From assembly GCA_944358495.1 (NCBI GenBank), contig CALVRF010000007.1, forward strand, positions 1-26,689: a stretch of 26,689 nt of DNA. Reading direction: 5' to 3'. Below are positions 16,075-22,585 of the stretch, one piece after another; the first letter of the stretch is position 1, and each line of letters begins with the position of its first letter. The stretch comes from an uncultured Bacilli bacterium. Lineage in GTDB: Bacteria > Bacillota_I > Bacilli_A > RF39 > UBA660. The notes below the pieces were generated by a model. It had not been told where the DNA came from, searched no databases, and saw nothing but the letters and a program-made list of their open reading frames with translations. Position numbers and translations under genes: made by a program.

Positions 16075-16116
16075 TAGCAAAATCGATGAAAAAAGTAAAA
16101 AAAATGGCTTTTTTTC

Positions 16117-16155
16117 TGATATAATTGACATAAGCCGGTTAGTAAGTGGTATAAT
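16117..16155 (+). promoter_or_regulatory. Candidate promoters of the small HTH gene
   Basis: Two overlapping options. An extended -10 TGATATAAT occurs at 16117-16125. TTGACA (16125-16130) and an extended -10 TGGTATAAT (TATAAT at 16150-16155) are 19 bases apart, longer than ideal but helped by the TG. The downstream option fits the leader length better. Confidence 0.55.
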
Positions 16156-16187
16156 ATTACTGGTTTTTGTAAGAGGGTGATGGTTTT

Positions 16188-16514
16188 ATGGCTAATAAAA
16201 AAGAGGCCGTTAAATTGATAAAGGATAAACTGAATAATAAGACTTTTTTAACATATAAGGAAATAGCTGAAATAACTGGTTACCATCCCAAATATATTTT
16301 AAAATTAAAAAAAGAGGTAATTGATGGAACGATTAGTTTAGAGCACGGTAATAAAAACCGAGTTCCGGCTAATGTTATGAGTGAGGAAGAAAAAGAGAAA
16401 ATAATTGCCCTTTATAAAAAGAGTAATGTTAGTATTCGAAAATTTTGTCACTTCTATAATAGGCGTAGTTATTCATGTATTTACAATTTACTTAAAGAAA
16501 ATGGCTTAATTTAA
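16188..16514 (+). CDS. Orphan transposase-type helix-turn-helix protein
   Basis: A 108-residue basic protein. Residues 20-41 (FLTYKEIAEITGYHPKYILK) form a helix-turn-helix, followed by SLEHGNKNRVPANVMSEEEKEKIIALY (50-76). This resembles the N-terminal part of ISNCY/IS481-type transposases, where an HGN(R)GR-P block links the DNA-binding and catalytic parts. A second possible helix pair spans 80-105. There is no DDE/integrase core, no inverted repeats, and the frame ends cleanly at its own terminator. It is therefore either a domesticated DNA-binding domain acting as a regulator or a remnant that happens to end well; its own promoter, binding site (AGAGGGTG) and terminator favour a working gene. 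Confidence 0.75.
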   Translation: MANKKEAVKLIKDKLNNKTFLTYKEIAEITGYHPKYILKLKKEVIDGTISLEHGNKNRVPANVMSEEEKEKIIALYKKSNVSIRKFCHFYNRRSYSCIYNLLKENGLI

Positions 16515-16522
16515 GCCTTTTT
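16503..16522 (+). terminator. Terminator after small HTH gene
   Basis: GGCTTA (16503-16508), three-base loop, TAAGCC (16512-16517), then five T. The stop codon TAA starts the 3' arm. Confidence 0.85.
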
Positions 16523-16524
16523 GT

Positions 16525-16553
16525 TTGTATTTATTTAGGAAAAATGGTATTAT
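16525..16553 (+). promoter_or_regulatory. Promoter of HD-GYP gene
   Basis: TTGTAT (16525-16530), 17-base spacer, TATTAT (16548-16553) with TG upstream (extended -10). The -35 box is the same as that of the asnB operon. Confidence 0.65.
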
Positions 16554-16574
16554 TAAAATAAGGAGGCTTGAGCT

Positions 16575-17564
16575 ATGGCGTATAATGAACTAGCTTATGA
16601 TTATAATCCTAGTTATCGAATTGGCTTTTATGGGGTTGACGAGGTAACTAAGGAAAAGATAGAGGAATTTTTAGGTGAAACTTTTTTTACCTTTTATGAT
16701 GGCGATGGTTTGGTAAATGATGATTTATTAGATATGCCTGATTTAATTATTAGTGGCGAGAATATCGATATTGAAAAACTTACCGATATTTTGACGGCTT
16801 CTAGAGCTTCTTTAATTAAAGTTGCTTCAAAATCTAAAGAAGAGCTTAATAGTAGTGGAGTTTTTGCGATTAATGATGATGAAGAATTTATGTTGATGAT
16901 AGAAACGACTATTAATACGGCGGTGTTTACTAATGCACTTAAAATTAGAGATATGTTAGAGGGAATGGACCTTAACGATAAGATATCTACTTTATTATTG
17001 TTGATGCAGAAGAAAGATCCTTATACGGTTAGGCATAGTCAAAATGTTTCGCAATATGCAGAAATGATGTCTAAAGAGCTTGGTTTAAGTGATGAAAGAA
17101 CCGAGAGGATTAAACTTGGAGGCTTGCTTCATGATATTGGAAAGATTTGTTTGACTGATTCTATTTTATTTAATACTACACCAAAACTAGCTGAGGACAA
17201 GATGAAAATAATGCAGGTACATACTTCTTTAGGGACTATTTTATTACCTGATGAATTAGAAAGCTTAAAAGATATGGTCGCTTTACACCATGAACGATTG
17301 GATGGTTCGGGTTATCCTTATGGTTTATCAGCTGAAGATTTATTAGATGATGTGCGGATTATTAGTGTAGCTGATACTTATGACGCTATGACAACCGAGC
17401 GTTCTTATCAAAAGGCGATGAGCGAAGATGAAGCCATGGCAGTTTTAGATAAATTGGCTGATACAAGTAAACCAAAGTTAGATATACGAATAGTTCGAGC
17501 TTTAAAAGAAGCTTTGCGTAAGGAGAAACAAGCATCTTTGATTGTTGAAGGGCGAAGTAGATAA
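16575..17564 (+). CDS. HD-GYP domain phosphodiesterase
   Basis: A 329-residue cytoplasmic protein. The N-terminal part (about 12-115) looks like a degenerate receiver or other alpha/beta sensor domain (YRIGFYGVDEV, DLIISGENID); a phosphorylatable aspartate is not evident. A helix (about 116-145) leads to a complete HD-GYP domain: His154, HD at 186-187 in GLLHDIGK, His216, HH at 238-239, the GYP motif at 246-248 (DGSGYPYG) and Asp267 in VADTYDAMT. Active HD-GYP enzymes hydrolyse cyclic di-GMP or related cyclic dinucleotides, and all metal and signature residues appear present. No GGDEF or EAL protein is encoded in the window. It is transcribed alone from AGGAGG and its own promoter, and it borders the left repeat of the inserted cassette. 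Confidence 0.92.
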   Translation: MAYNELAYDYNPSYRIGFYGVDEVTKEKIEEFLGETFFTFYDGDGLVNDDLLDMPDLIISGENIDIEKLTDILTASRASLIKVASKSKEELNSSGVFAINDDEEFMLMIETTINTAVFTNALKIRDMLEGMDLNDKISTLLLLMQKKDPYTVRHSQNVSQYAEMMSKELGLSDERTERIKLGGLLHDIGKICLTDSILFNTTPKLAEDKMKIMQVHTSLGTILLPDELESLKDMVALHHERLDGSGYPYGLSAEDLLDDVRIISVADTYDAMTTERSYQKAMSEDEAMAVLDKLADTSKPKLDIRIVRALKEALRKEKQASLIVEGRSR

Positions 17565-17592
17565 CTACTATTTAGGATAGTAGTTTTTTTTT
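17563..17592 (+). terminator. Terminator after HD-GYP gene
   Basis: Eight-pair stem AACTACTA (17563-17570) / TAGTAGTT (17578-17585), seven-base loop, and T residues running into the left 22-bp repeat. Confidence 0.92.
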
Positions 17593-17613
17593 CGAATGAT
17601 AATGGGGATATTT
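17592..17613 (+). repeat. Left 22-bp direct repeat of the cassette
   Basis: A perfect 22-base match to 22527-22548, with core GAATGATAATGGGGATATTT. The sequences beyond it differ (TATATA here, AGGAAT at the right copy). It directly follows the T-run of the HD-GYP terminator. Its role as an integration boundary is inferred. Confidence 0.9.
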
Positions 17614-17660
17614 TATATAAAGCATAAAATAAATTTATATGTATTAAATTTATTTATAAA

Positions 17661-17690
17661 TTACATAAAAAATAAGTATTTGTATATAAT
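17661..17690 (+). promoter_or_regulatory. Candidate promoter of cassette kinase gene
   Basis: TTACAT (17661-17666), 18-base spacer, TATAAT (17685-17690) in a very AT-rich leader (17614-17729). A nearby alternative, TTGTAT with TAAAAT 17 bases on, would start transcription almost at the ribosome binding site. Confidence 0.5.
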
Positions 17691-17729
17691 TTTATCCTTT
17701 GATAAAATGAAATTAAAGGAGGCAAAATT

Positions 17730-18338
17730 ATGAATAAAAAAATTAAGGTTATTGCATTTAGTGGAATTGATGGTGCGGGGAAAAGTACTCAAATTAATTA
17801 TTTAAAAGATTTTTTAATAGCTAGAAATGAAAGTGTATTTATTTCTAAAGCAATTTTTACACCGTTTCATGAATATAAGAGTGTTATTCAATCAGAAGAA
17901 TTATTATGTTTGGCTACAGCTTTTGAGTTTGTCAGGAATTCATTAAATGTTCAAGAGATTTATGGAGATTTTGATTATATTATTAGTGATAGACATAAAA
18001 TTTGTTATTTAGCCTTAGCACTTGCTTTTGATGTTGTGAATATTGAAAGTTTAAAAAAAATTTATTCAATAATACCGCATCCAGATTTATTAATTTATTT
18101 GGATGTGTCAGTTGATGAAGCGTTAAAAAGAATAAAAAAAAGAAATATGGCATTATCCAATAGAGAAAGCTATGAAATGTTGGTTAAATTTAAAACTGCC
18201 TATGAAGTTTTGTTAGAGGAACATTATTATAAAGAATTAGTGGTTATTGATGCAATGCAAAGTGCAGATGAAGTTATTGGGCAAATAGAAGAAAAGGTTA
18301 TTAAAAAAATTATGGTTGCTAATAACCAAAAAATATGA
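17730..18338 (+). CDS. Thymidylate-kinase-like P-loop kinase
   Basis: A 202-residue P-loop kinase of the thymidylate kinase-like group. P-loop GIDGAGKST is at 12-20, a DR motif at 87-88 (SDRHK), and the core strand PDLLIYLDVSVDEALKRIKKR at 118-138 matches the family pattern. The LID-like region has KKRNMALSNRES (136-147). It lacks the usual TREPGG loop after strand 2 and the Tyr of DRY, so dTMP may not be the substrate; a nucleoside, nucleotide or other small phosphoacceptor is possible. A housekeeping tmk is normally found near holB, not in such a setting, so this is probably an accessory enzyme. AAAGGAGG precedes the ATG. It opens the cassette and shares a transcript with the CYTH gene 34 bases downstream. 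Confidence 0.85.
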   Translation: MNKKIKVIAFSGIDGAGKSTQINYLKDFLIARNESVFISKAIFTPFHEYKSVIQSEELLCLATAFEFVRNSLNVQEIYGDFDYIISDRHKICYLALALAFDVVNIESLKKIYSIIPHPDLLIYLDVSVDEALKRIKKRNMALSNRESYEMLVKFKTAYEVLLEEHYYKELVVIDAMQSADEVIGQIEEKVIKKIMVANNQKI

Positions 18339-18372
18339 TATATATTTTAGTATTAGATTAGGAGGATATGGT

Positions 18373-18867
18373 ATGAAAGAGATAGAAAAAAAATTTTTAG
18401 TTAGTCAATTACCAGAACATTTACAAAATTATAAAAAAGTTGAAATAGTACAGGGATATTTAAATAGAGGTAGTGAGCCTGTTCTTAGAATAAGAAAATA
18501 TGGTAAAGATTATTTTTTGACATATAAGTATGCAACAGATGAGGAAAAGCAAAGAAAAATTAATATTTGTACTGAATATGAATTGCCAATTACTAGCGAG
18601 GCATTTAACCATTTAAAAACAAAAATTGATGGAAAAATCATTTCAAAAACTAGATATTATGTTCCTTTTTGTAATCAAACATTAGAAATCGATATTTTTA
18701 AAGATTGGTTGGAAGGCCTAGTTATTGCTGAAATAGAATTTGAAACTGAAGATGAAGCTAGAAAATTTAATAAGCCAAGTTGGTTGGGTAAAGAAGTTAC
18801 TAAAGATAGGAGATATAGAAATTCTTATATGTCCTCTGGTAATGTTGATGTTCAGGAATTATTATAA
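18373..18867 (+). CDS. CYTH domain protein, probable triphosphatase
   Basis: A 164-residue single-domain CYTH (triphosphate tunnel metalloenzyme) protein. It begins with the signature ExExK (Glu3, Glu5, Lys7 in KEIEKKF), followed by VLRIRKYGKDYFLTYK (37-52), CTEYEL (66-71), KTRYYV (92-97), LEIDIF (104-109) and the acidic strand AEIEFE (119-124). The tail WLGKEVTKDRRYRNSYM (137-153) is typical of bacterial inorganic-triphosphatase types. Such enzymes hydrolyse tripolyphosphate or nucleoside triphosphates in a beta-barrel tunnel using Mg2+ or Mn2+. The start follows AGGAGG (18360-18365); longer in-frame starts have no binding site. It follows the kinase gene without a terminator between and is followed by one. 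The substrate is unknown. Confidence 0.9.
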   Translation: MKEIEKKFLVSQLPEHLQNYKKVEIVQGYLNRGSEPVLRIRKYGKDYFLTYKYATDEEKQRKINICTEYELPITSEAFNHLKTKIDGKIISKTRYYVPFCNQTLEIDIFKDWLEGLVIAEIEFETEDEARKFNKPSWLGKEVTKDRRYRNSYMSSGNVDVQELL

Positions 18868-18875
18868 AAATTTAG

Positions 18876-18900
18876 CTATGTGCAAAAGCATAGTTTTTTT
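18876..18900 (+). terminator. Terminator after CYTH gene
   Basis: CTATG (18876-18880) / CATAG (18889-18893), extended by a GC/GC pairing across a bulge around an AAAA loop, followed by seven T. It splits the cassette into two transcription units. Confidence 0.8.
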
Positions 18901-18988
18901 GTGATAAACCTATTTTATATGTTTTATAAAAAATATTTATTGGATTTATTATATAGAAAATGTTATATTTATAAAAAGGGGAAAAGTC

Positions 18989-19016
18989 TTGAGTTTTTAT
19001 TGATTTTTATTATAAT
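18989..19016 (+). promoter_or_regulatory. Promoter of second cassette transcript
   Basis: TTGAGT (18989-18994), 16-base spacer, TATAAT (19011-19016), 29 bases before the ATG. It would drive the Nudix-methyltransferase, CYTH-HAD and LysR genes. Confidence 0.6.
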
Positions 19017-19044
19017 ATAATGGTATATAGTTTTGGAGGTGTGG

Positions 19045-20307
19045 ATGTTGGCTGGCGGTAAAATAGAATTGGTTTTAGATAAAGTTTTTAAAGACCATGA
19101 AGGAAAGACATCCTTGTTGTTGAAATATTATAAATGGTTATATGAATTACCAGTTGTTACAGCTTCTTGTGAAGTGTCTGAAAAATTGTTTCAATATTGT
19201 TTGAGAAAAAAATTCTTTGTGTTACTTTTAGTATATGACGAAGATGGTAAAGTCTTTTTAAATAGAAATATGTCTAATAGTTTGTCTTGGGGGTTACCTG
19301 GTGGAAGTATTAAGAAAGATGAATCAATTAATCAAGCTATTAATAGAATTGCAAAGACAATTCATAAAGATATGTTAATCGGCAACGTTGAACCTGTAAC
19401 TTTAATTGAAAATAGTTATTATTATAAGGGCCAAGTTGTTAAACATTATGGCATTGGTTTTATTGCAAGAATTAGAAATGCACAAAGTATTGATTTTAAA
19501 AGCTTGGTAGGCGATTTTGTGGCTATTAATGATGAAGAGTTTTCTTATATAAAAAGATTAGCTAGTAAGAAAGTTGTAGAACTATTTAAAAATAGATATA
19601 TGGATTTAGATTTAAAAACTGATAGTTGTTTTCAGGATGAAGAAATAAATATTAACGAATTACAAAAGAAAAGGTATCAAATTCATAATAAATATGTTAA
19701 AAAATATATACTAACTGACAAACGAAAGAAAAAACAGGAATTTAACAAAATCATGGAAAACTTAATTGGGTATCCTAATTCCATTTGTGATGTTTCGTGT
19801 GGTGAAGACAAGTTTATATTTAAGTATGCTAGGGAACATGGTATTAAAGTGATTGTGGGAAATGATATAAGTTGGAGTCAAGTTGAATTTTTAGATTTTG
19901 ATTTTGATGAGGTAATATTTACTAATCATAATGCTGCAGCTTTACCCTTTAAAGAAAATGTATTTGATGTTGTCTATTGTAGTAATACACTTCATCATAT
20001 GCCGAACAAGAAAGTATTAATAAATTTATTGAAAAGTATGTTTAGAGTGTCCAAAAAAATAATAATTGTAGAAATTGAGGATCCAAAGATTACTGGAGGG
20101 TTTGCTGAATTTTTAAATAAATATTGGTACATTGGATATTTAAAGGATGTTGGTGGCGCTTATCTTTCGGAGAATCAGTTTAAAGTTATAATAAATGAAG
20201 TCTTTAAAAATGTTGCTAATATTAAATTCAGTAGTTTTGAAAATATTATGGGTAAGTATTTGATTGCCGAAATAGAAAAAGTAAAGGGTGAAGAAGAAAA
20301 TGACTAA
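19045..20307 (+). CDS. Degenerate Nudix domain fused to SAM-dependent methyltransferase
   Basis: A 420-residue two-domain protein. The Nudix fold (about 55-165) has WGLPGGSI (82-89), but the Nudix box is damaged: Gly87, Glu93 and Arg101 are kept, while the REUXEE positions read R-I-A-K-T-I (101-106), so all three metal-binding Glu are lost. It likely binds a nucleotide-like ligand without cutting it. The C-terminal class I methyltransferase (about 244-410) shows motif I ICDVSCGEDKF (247-257), NDIS near 273-276 and ALPFKENVFDVVYCSNTLHHM (299-319). ATG at 19045 follows GGAGGTG closely; TTG at 19048 is an alternative. It overlaps the next gene by eight bases. The methyl acceptor is unknown; a small molecule is likelier than DNA because no NPPY-type motif is seen. 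Confidence 0.85.
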   Translation: MLAGGKIELVLDKVFKDHEGKTSLLLKYYKWLYELPVVTASCEVSEKLFQYCLRKKFFVLLLVYDEDGKVFLNRNMSNSLSWGLPGGSIKKDESINQAINRIAKTIHKDMLIGNVEPVTLIENSYYYKGQVVKHYGIGFIARIRNAQSIDFKSLVGDFVAINDEEFSYIKRLASKKVVELFKNRYMDLDLKTDSCFQDEEININELQKKRYQIHNKYVKKYILTDKRKKKQEFNKIMENLIGYPNSICDVSCGEDKFIFKYAREHGIKVIVGNDISWSQVEFLDFDFDEVIFTNHNAAALPFKENVFDVVYCSNTLHHMPNKKVLINLLKSMFRVSKKIIIVEIEDPKITGGFAEFLNKYWYIGYLKDVGGAYLSENQFKVIINEVFKNVANIKFSSFENIMGKYLIAEIEKVKGEEEND

Positions 20308-21547
20308 AAAAATAGAGATAGAAAAAAAATATTATTGTAAGAATCCAGATGAACTAATTCAATTATTAGAGAAAAAAAATATGCGAAAATTAAAAGTGGA
20401 AAAAGAAAGCGATGAGTATTTTACGGATTTGGAAAGTGAATATATAAAAAATAGAACTTGTTTAAGATTACGATTAACCGATAAAAACTTAATTCTTACG
20501 TTTAAAGGTAAATCTTCAGAGTTTGGGAACACTTATGCTAAGGTTGAAACAGAACTTAAATTAAATAGGACAATGTATAATACTATTTATGAACTTTTGC
20601 TGTCATTAGGGTTTTGTAGCTATGTTACTGTTAATAAAAAACGCTTAACTTATACTAAAAAGGAAGATTCATTTGTATTTAATGTTATGATTGATATGGT
20701 TGACGATATTGGTTGTTTTGCGGAATTTGAGTTATTATGCTTCGAAAAACAATATGATATTGAAGAGTTAAAGTTAAAATTGAATCAATTTATGCAATCG
20801 TTTAAGAACTTAAATTTAATTCATGCTGATTTACCTTACCGTGATTTTGTGGCTGAGGAAGTATATCATAATATAAAAATAAAAGGTAATTTGCGAGCCT
20901 TATTGGTGGATTTTGATGGTACGTTAGTTGATACAGAGAGAATTTTTTTTAATAGTTTTAAAAATGTCCTTGATAATAACTACAATGTTAACATAACTTT
21001 TGATGATTATAAGGAATATGAACTTGATAGAAATGCAAAATTATTGGATTATTTAAAGAAAAATAAAAAGATTAGTTTGAATGAATCTAATGAAAAAATT
21101 ATGGATTTGGTTTATTTTGAATATAAAAAGCAGTTATCTTCATCTATTGTTTTAACTGAGGAAATAATGAATTTTAAGTTGATTGTAAAATTGAAAGAAT
21201 TAGGAGTGAAAGTGGGGTTGGTTTCAACCAGCAAAAGAGAATATATTGATATTATTTTAAAAAAGCTGGAAGTTGAGGATTTGTTTGATGTAATTATTTC
21301 TAGAGATGATGTTAGTAATTTTAAACCGCATCCAGAAGCTTATTTATTGGCTATTGATAGATTGAATATATCTTCAGAAGAATGTTTGGCTGTCGAAGAT
21401 TCTAAACGTGGGATTAGGTCTGCTATGGCAGCTAATATAAAGACAGTAAAAGTTAATGGTTTTACAAATGATAATGAAAGCTTTGATTCCGTTGCAAAAA
21501 TTGATAAGGTCGGTAGATTGATTTTAATTTTATTAAATCATTTATAA
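20300..21547 (+). CDS. CYTH-HAD phosphatase fusion protein
   Basis: A 415-residue fusion. The N-terminal CYTH domain (about 1-185) is of the CyaB/thiamine-triphosphatase type: KIEIEKKY (4-11), DEYFTD (38-43), CLRLRL (54-59), LTFKG (66-70), KVETEL (81-86), KKRLTYT (113-119), FAEFEL (140-145) and PYRDF (179-183). The C-terminal part (about 198-415) is a beta-phosphoglucomutase-like HAD hydrolase with all motifs intact: DFDGTLVD (204-211; nucleophile Asp204, acid Asp206), STS (309-311), Lys342 in FKPHPEAY and VEDSKRG (365-371). It may remove phosphates in two steps from one substrate. The ATG follows AGGGTG by nine bases and overlaps the preceding stop, so translation is coupled to the Nudix-methyltransferase. 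Confidence 0.9.
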   Translation: MTKKIEIEKKYYCKNPDELIQLLEKKNMRKLKVEKESDEYFTDLESEYIKNRTCLRLRLTDKNLILTFKGKSSEFGNTYAKVETELKLNRTMYNTIYELLLSLGFCSYVTVNKKRLTYTKKEDSFVFNVMIDMVDDIGCFAEFELLCFEKQYDIEELKLKLNQFMQSFKNLNLIHADLPYRDFVAEEVYHNIKIKGNLRALLVDFDGTLVDTERIFFNSFKNVLDNNYNVNITFDDYKEYELDRNAKLLDYLKKNKKISLNESNEKIMDLVYFEYKKQLSSSIVLTEEIMNFKLIVKLKELGVKVGLVSTSKREYIDIILKKLEVEDLFDVIISRDDVSNFKPHPEAYLLAIDRLNISSEECLAVEDSKRGIRSAMAANIKTVKVNGFTNDNESFDSVAKIDKVGRLILILLNHL

Positions 21548-21563
21548 TAAAGAGGTGATTCTT

Positions 21564-22481
21564 TTGAATATATATAATACTAATTTTGATTTTAATTTAT
21601 ATAAAGCATTTTATGCAGTTTCTGAATATGGAAGTTTTTCAAAAGCTGCAGAAGTTTTGTATTTATCTCAGCCTTCAATAAGTTATTCTGTTAAAAAATT
21701 AGAAGAAGAATTAGGTGTTAAATTGTTTATCAGATATAACAAAGATGTTAAACTTACTGAAGAAGGAGCAAAATTAAAATTTTATTTGGAAAATGCTTTT
21801 AATAATATTATTGTGGGATATAAAGTTTTAAAAGAAACTAAAGATAATTTGAGTGGTGAGGTAGTAATTGGTATACATTCACATATAGGCACTTTTTTGT
21901 TACCGAAGTGTATAAAAAAGTTTACACAAAACAACCCCAACGTAAAAATTACTATTTTTAATTCAACTACTGTAGATTTAAAGAAAAAGTTTGAAAACAA
22001 AGAAATAGATATTTTAATTTTACATTATCCAATTTTCCCAAATAAAAATATATATTATGAAAAGAAATTATTTGATAGTGAAAGTTGCTTTTTTTGTAAT
22101 AATAATCTGTATGAGTCAATAAATAATTCTAAAAATGAAAGAATATTAGTGGAGTATCCTTTGATTCTTCCTATGAAAGGTTTTGTTACTAGTAAAGCTT
22201 TGGAAAAAGAATTTTTTGCTCATAATATTTTGTTTAACTCTAATATATATGTTTATTCAACAGAAATGATGGTCAGTTTAGTAAAAGAAGGGGTTGGAAT
22301 TGGTTGGGCATTAAGGAAATCTATAAAAACTGACCTTGATAGTGGGCTGTTACACGAATTACCTACGGAAGTTGATACACCAAAAATGACTTTTAGTATT
22401 GTGTATGATAAAAATTTAATTAATCATACGGCATTGGAATTTGCTATTTTTTTAGAGAATTATGTGAAAACTAATAAATAA
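21564..22481 (+). CDS. LysR-type transcriptional regulator
   Basis: A 305-residue LysR-type regulator. The N-terminal winged helix-turn-helix (about 8-65) reads FYAVSEYGSFSKAAEVLYLSQPSISYSVKKLE, the classic pattern, followed by a linker helix and a two-lobed effector-binding domain (about 90-300; SGEVVIGIHSHIGTFLLP at its start). The TTG at 21564 is chosen because AGAGGTGAT (21551-21559) lies just before it; a GTG at 21555 would be inside that site. It is the last gene of the second cassette transcript, 16 bases after CYTH-HAD, instead of divergent as most LysR regulators are, so it may control itself and the cassette. The co-inducer is unknown, perhaps a metabolite of the cassette enzymes. 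Confidence 0.93.
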   Translation: MNIYNTNFDFNLYKAFYAVSEYGSFSKAAEVLYLSQPSISYSVKKLEEELGVKLFIRYNKDVKLTEEGAKLKFYLENAFNNIIVGYKVLKETKDNLSGEVVIGIHSHIGTFLLPKCIKKFTQNNPNVKITIFNSTTVDLKKKFENKEIDILILHYPIFPNKNIYYEKKLFDSESCFFCNNNLYESINNSKNERILVEYPLILPMKGFVTSKALEKEFFAHNILFNSNIYVYSTEMMVSLVKEGVGIGWALRKSIKTDLDSGLLHELPTEVDTPKMTFSIVYDKNLINHTALEFAIFLENYVKTNK

Positions 22482-22497
22482 TGTAAAAAGAATAAAT

Positions 22498-22525
22498 AGA
22501 AGTTATATCGGCTTCTTCTTTTTTT
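22498..22525 (+). terminator. Terminator after LysR gene
   Basis: AGAAG (22498-22502) / CTTCT (22512-22516), nine-base loop, then a T-rich run to 22525, immediately before the right repeat. Confidence 0.7.
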
Positions 22526-22526
22526 G

Positions 22527-22548
22527 TCGAATGATAATGGGGATATTT
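22527..22548 (+). repeat. Right 22-bp direct repeat of the cassette
   Basis: Exact copy of 17592-17613, in direct orientation, 37 bases before the Ca2+-ATPase start. It is preceded by a T-run and G, the left copy by T only. The leader of the ATPase gene (22549-22585) holds no strong promoter; TGGTTAATA near 22558 is a weak -10 candidate. Confidence 0.9.
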
Positions 22549-22585
22549 AGGAATTATGGTTAATAAGTTTTGATAGGAGGTGCCT

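Larger units (their letters stand above)
17592..22548 (+). mobile_element. Putative inserted five-gene cassette between 22-bp direct repeats
   Basis: The interval is bounded by identical 22-base direct repeats and contains five codirectional genes: kinase, CYTH, Nudix-methyltransferase, CYTH-HAD and LysR. Removing one repeat and the interior would join the HD-GYP terminator to the Ca2+-ATPase leader with one repeat left, as expected for an empty site. The interior looks more AT-rich than its neighbours, with fewer GCG and ACG codons, though this was judged by eye on a few lines. No integrase, transposase or terminal inverted repeat was seen, so any mobility would depend on enzymes elsewhere. 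A 22-base repeat is longer than usual transposon target duplications and more like an attachment core or a recombination footprint. The boundaries are observed; mobility is inferred. Confidence 0.55.

Noticed and set aside
16080..16116. Terminator after yhgE
   Set aside because: The A-run and T-run around ATGGC pair only as A:T with no stable stem; not enough to call.
21782..22000. Minus-strand frame inside the LysR gene
   Set aside because: Antisense shadow of a conserved gene, without binding site or domain.
17592..22548. The cassette as a standard insertion sequence or transposon
   Set aside because: No transposase or terminal inverted repeats, and the flanking repeats are longer than usual target-site duplications.
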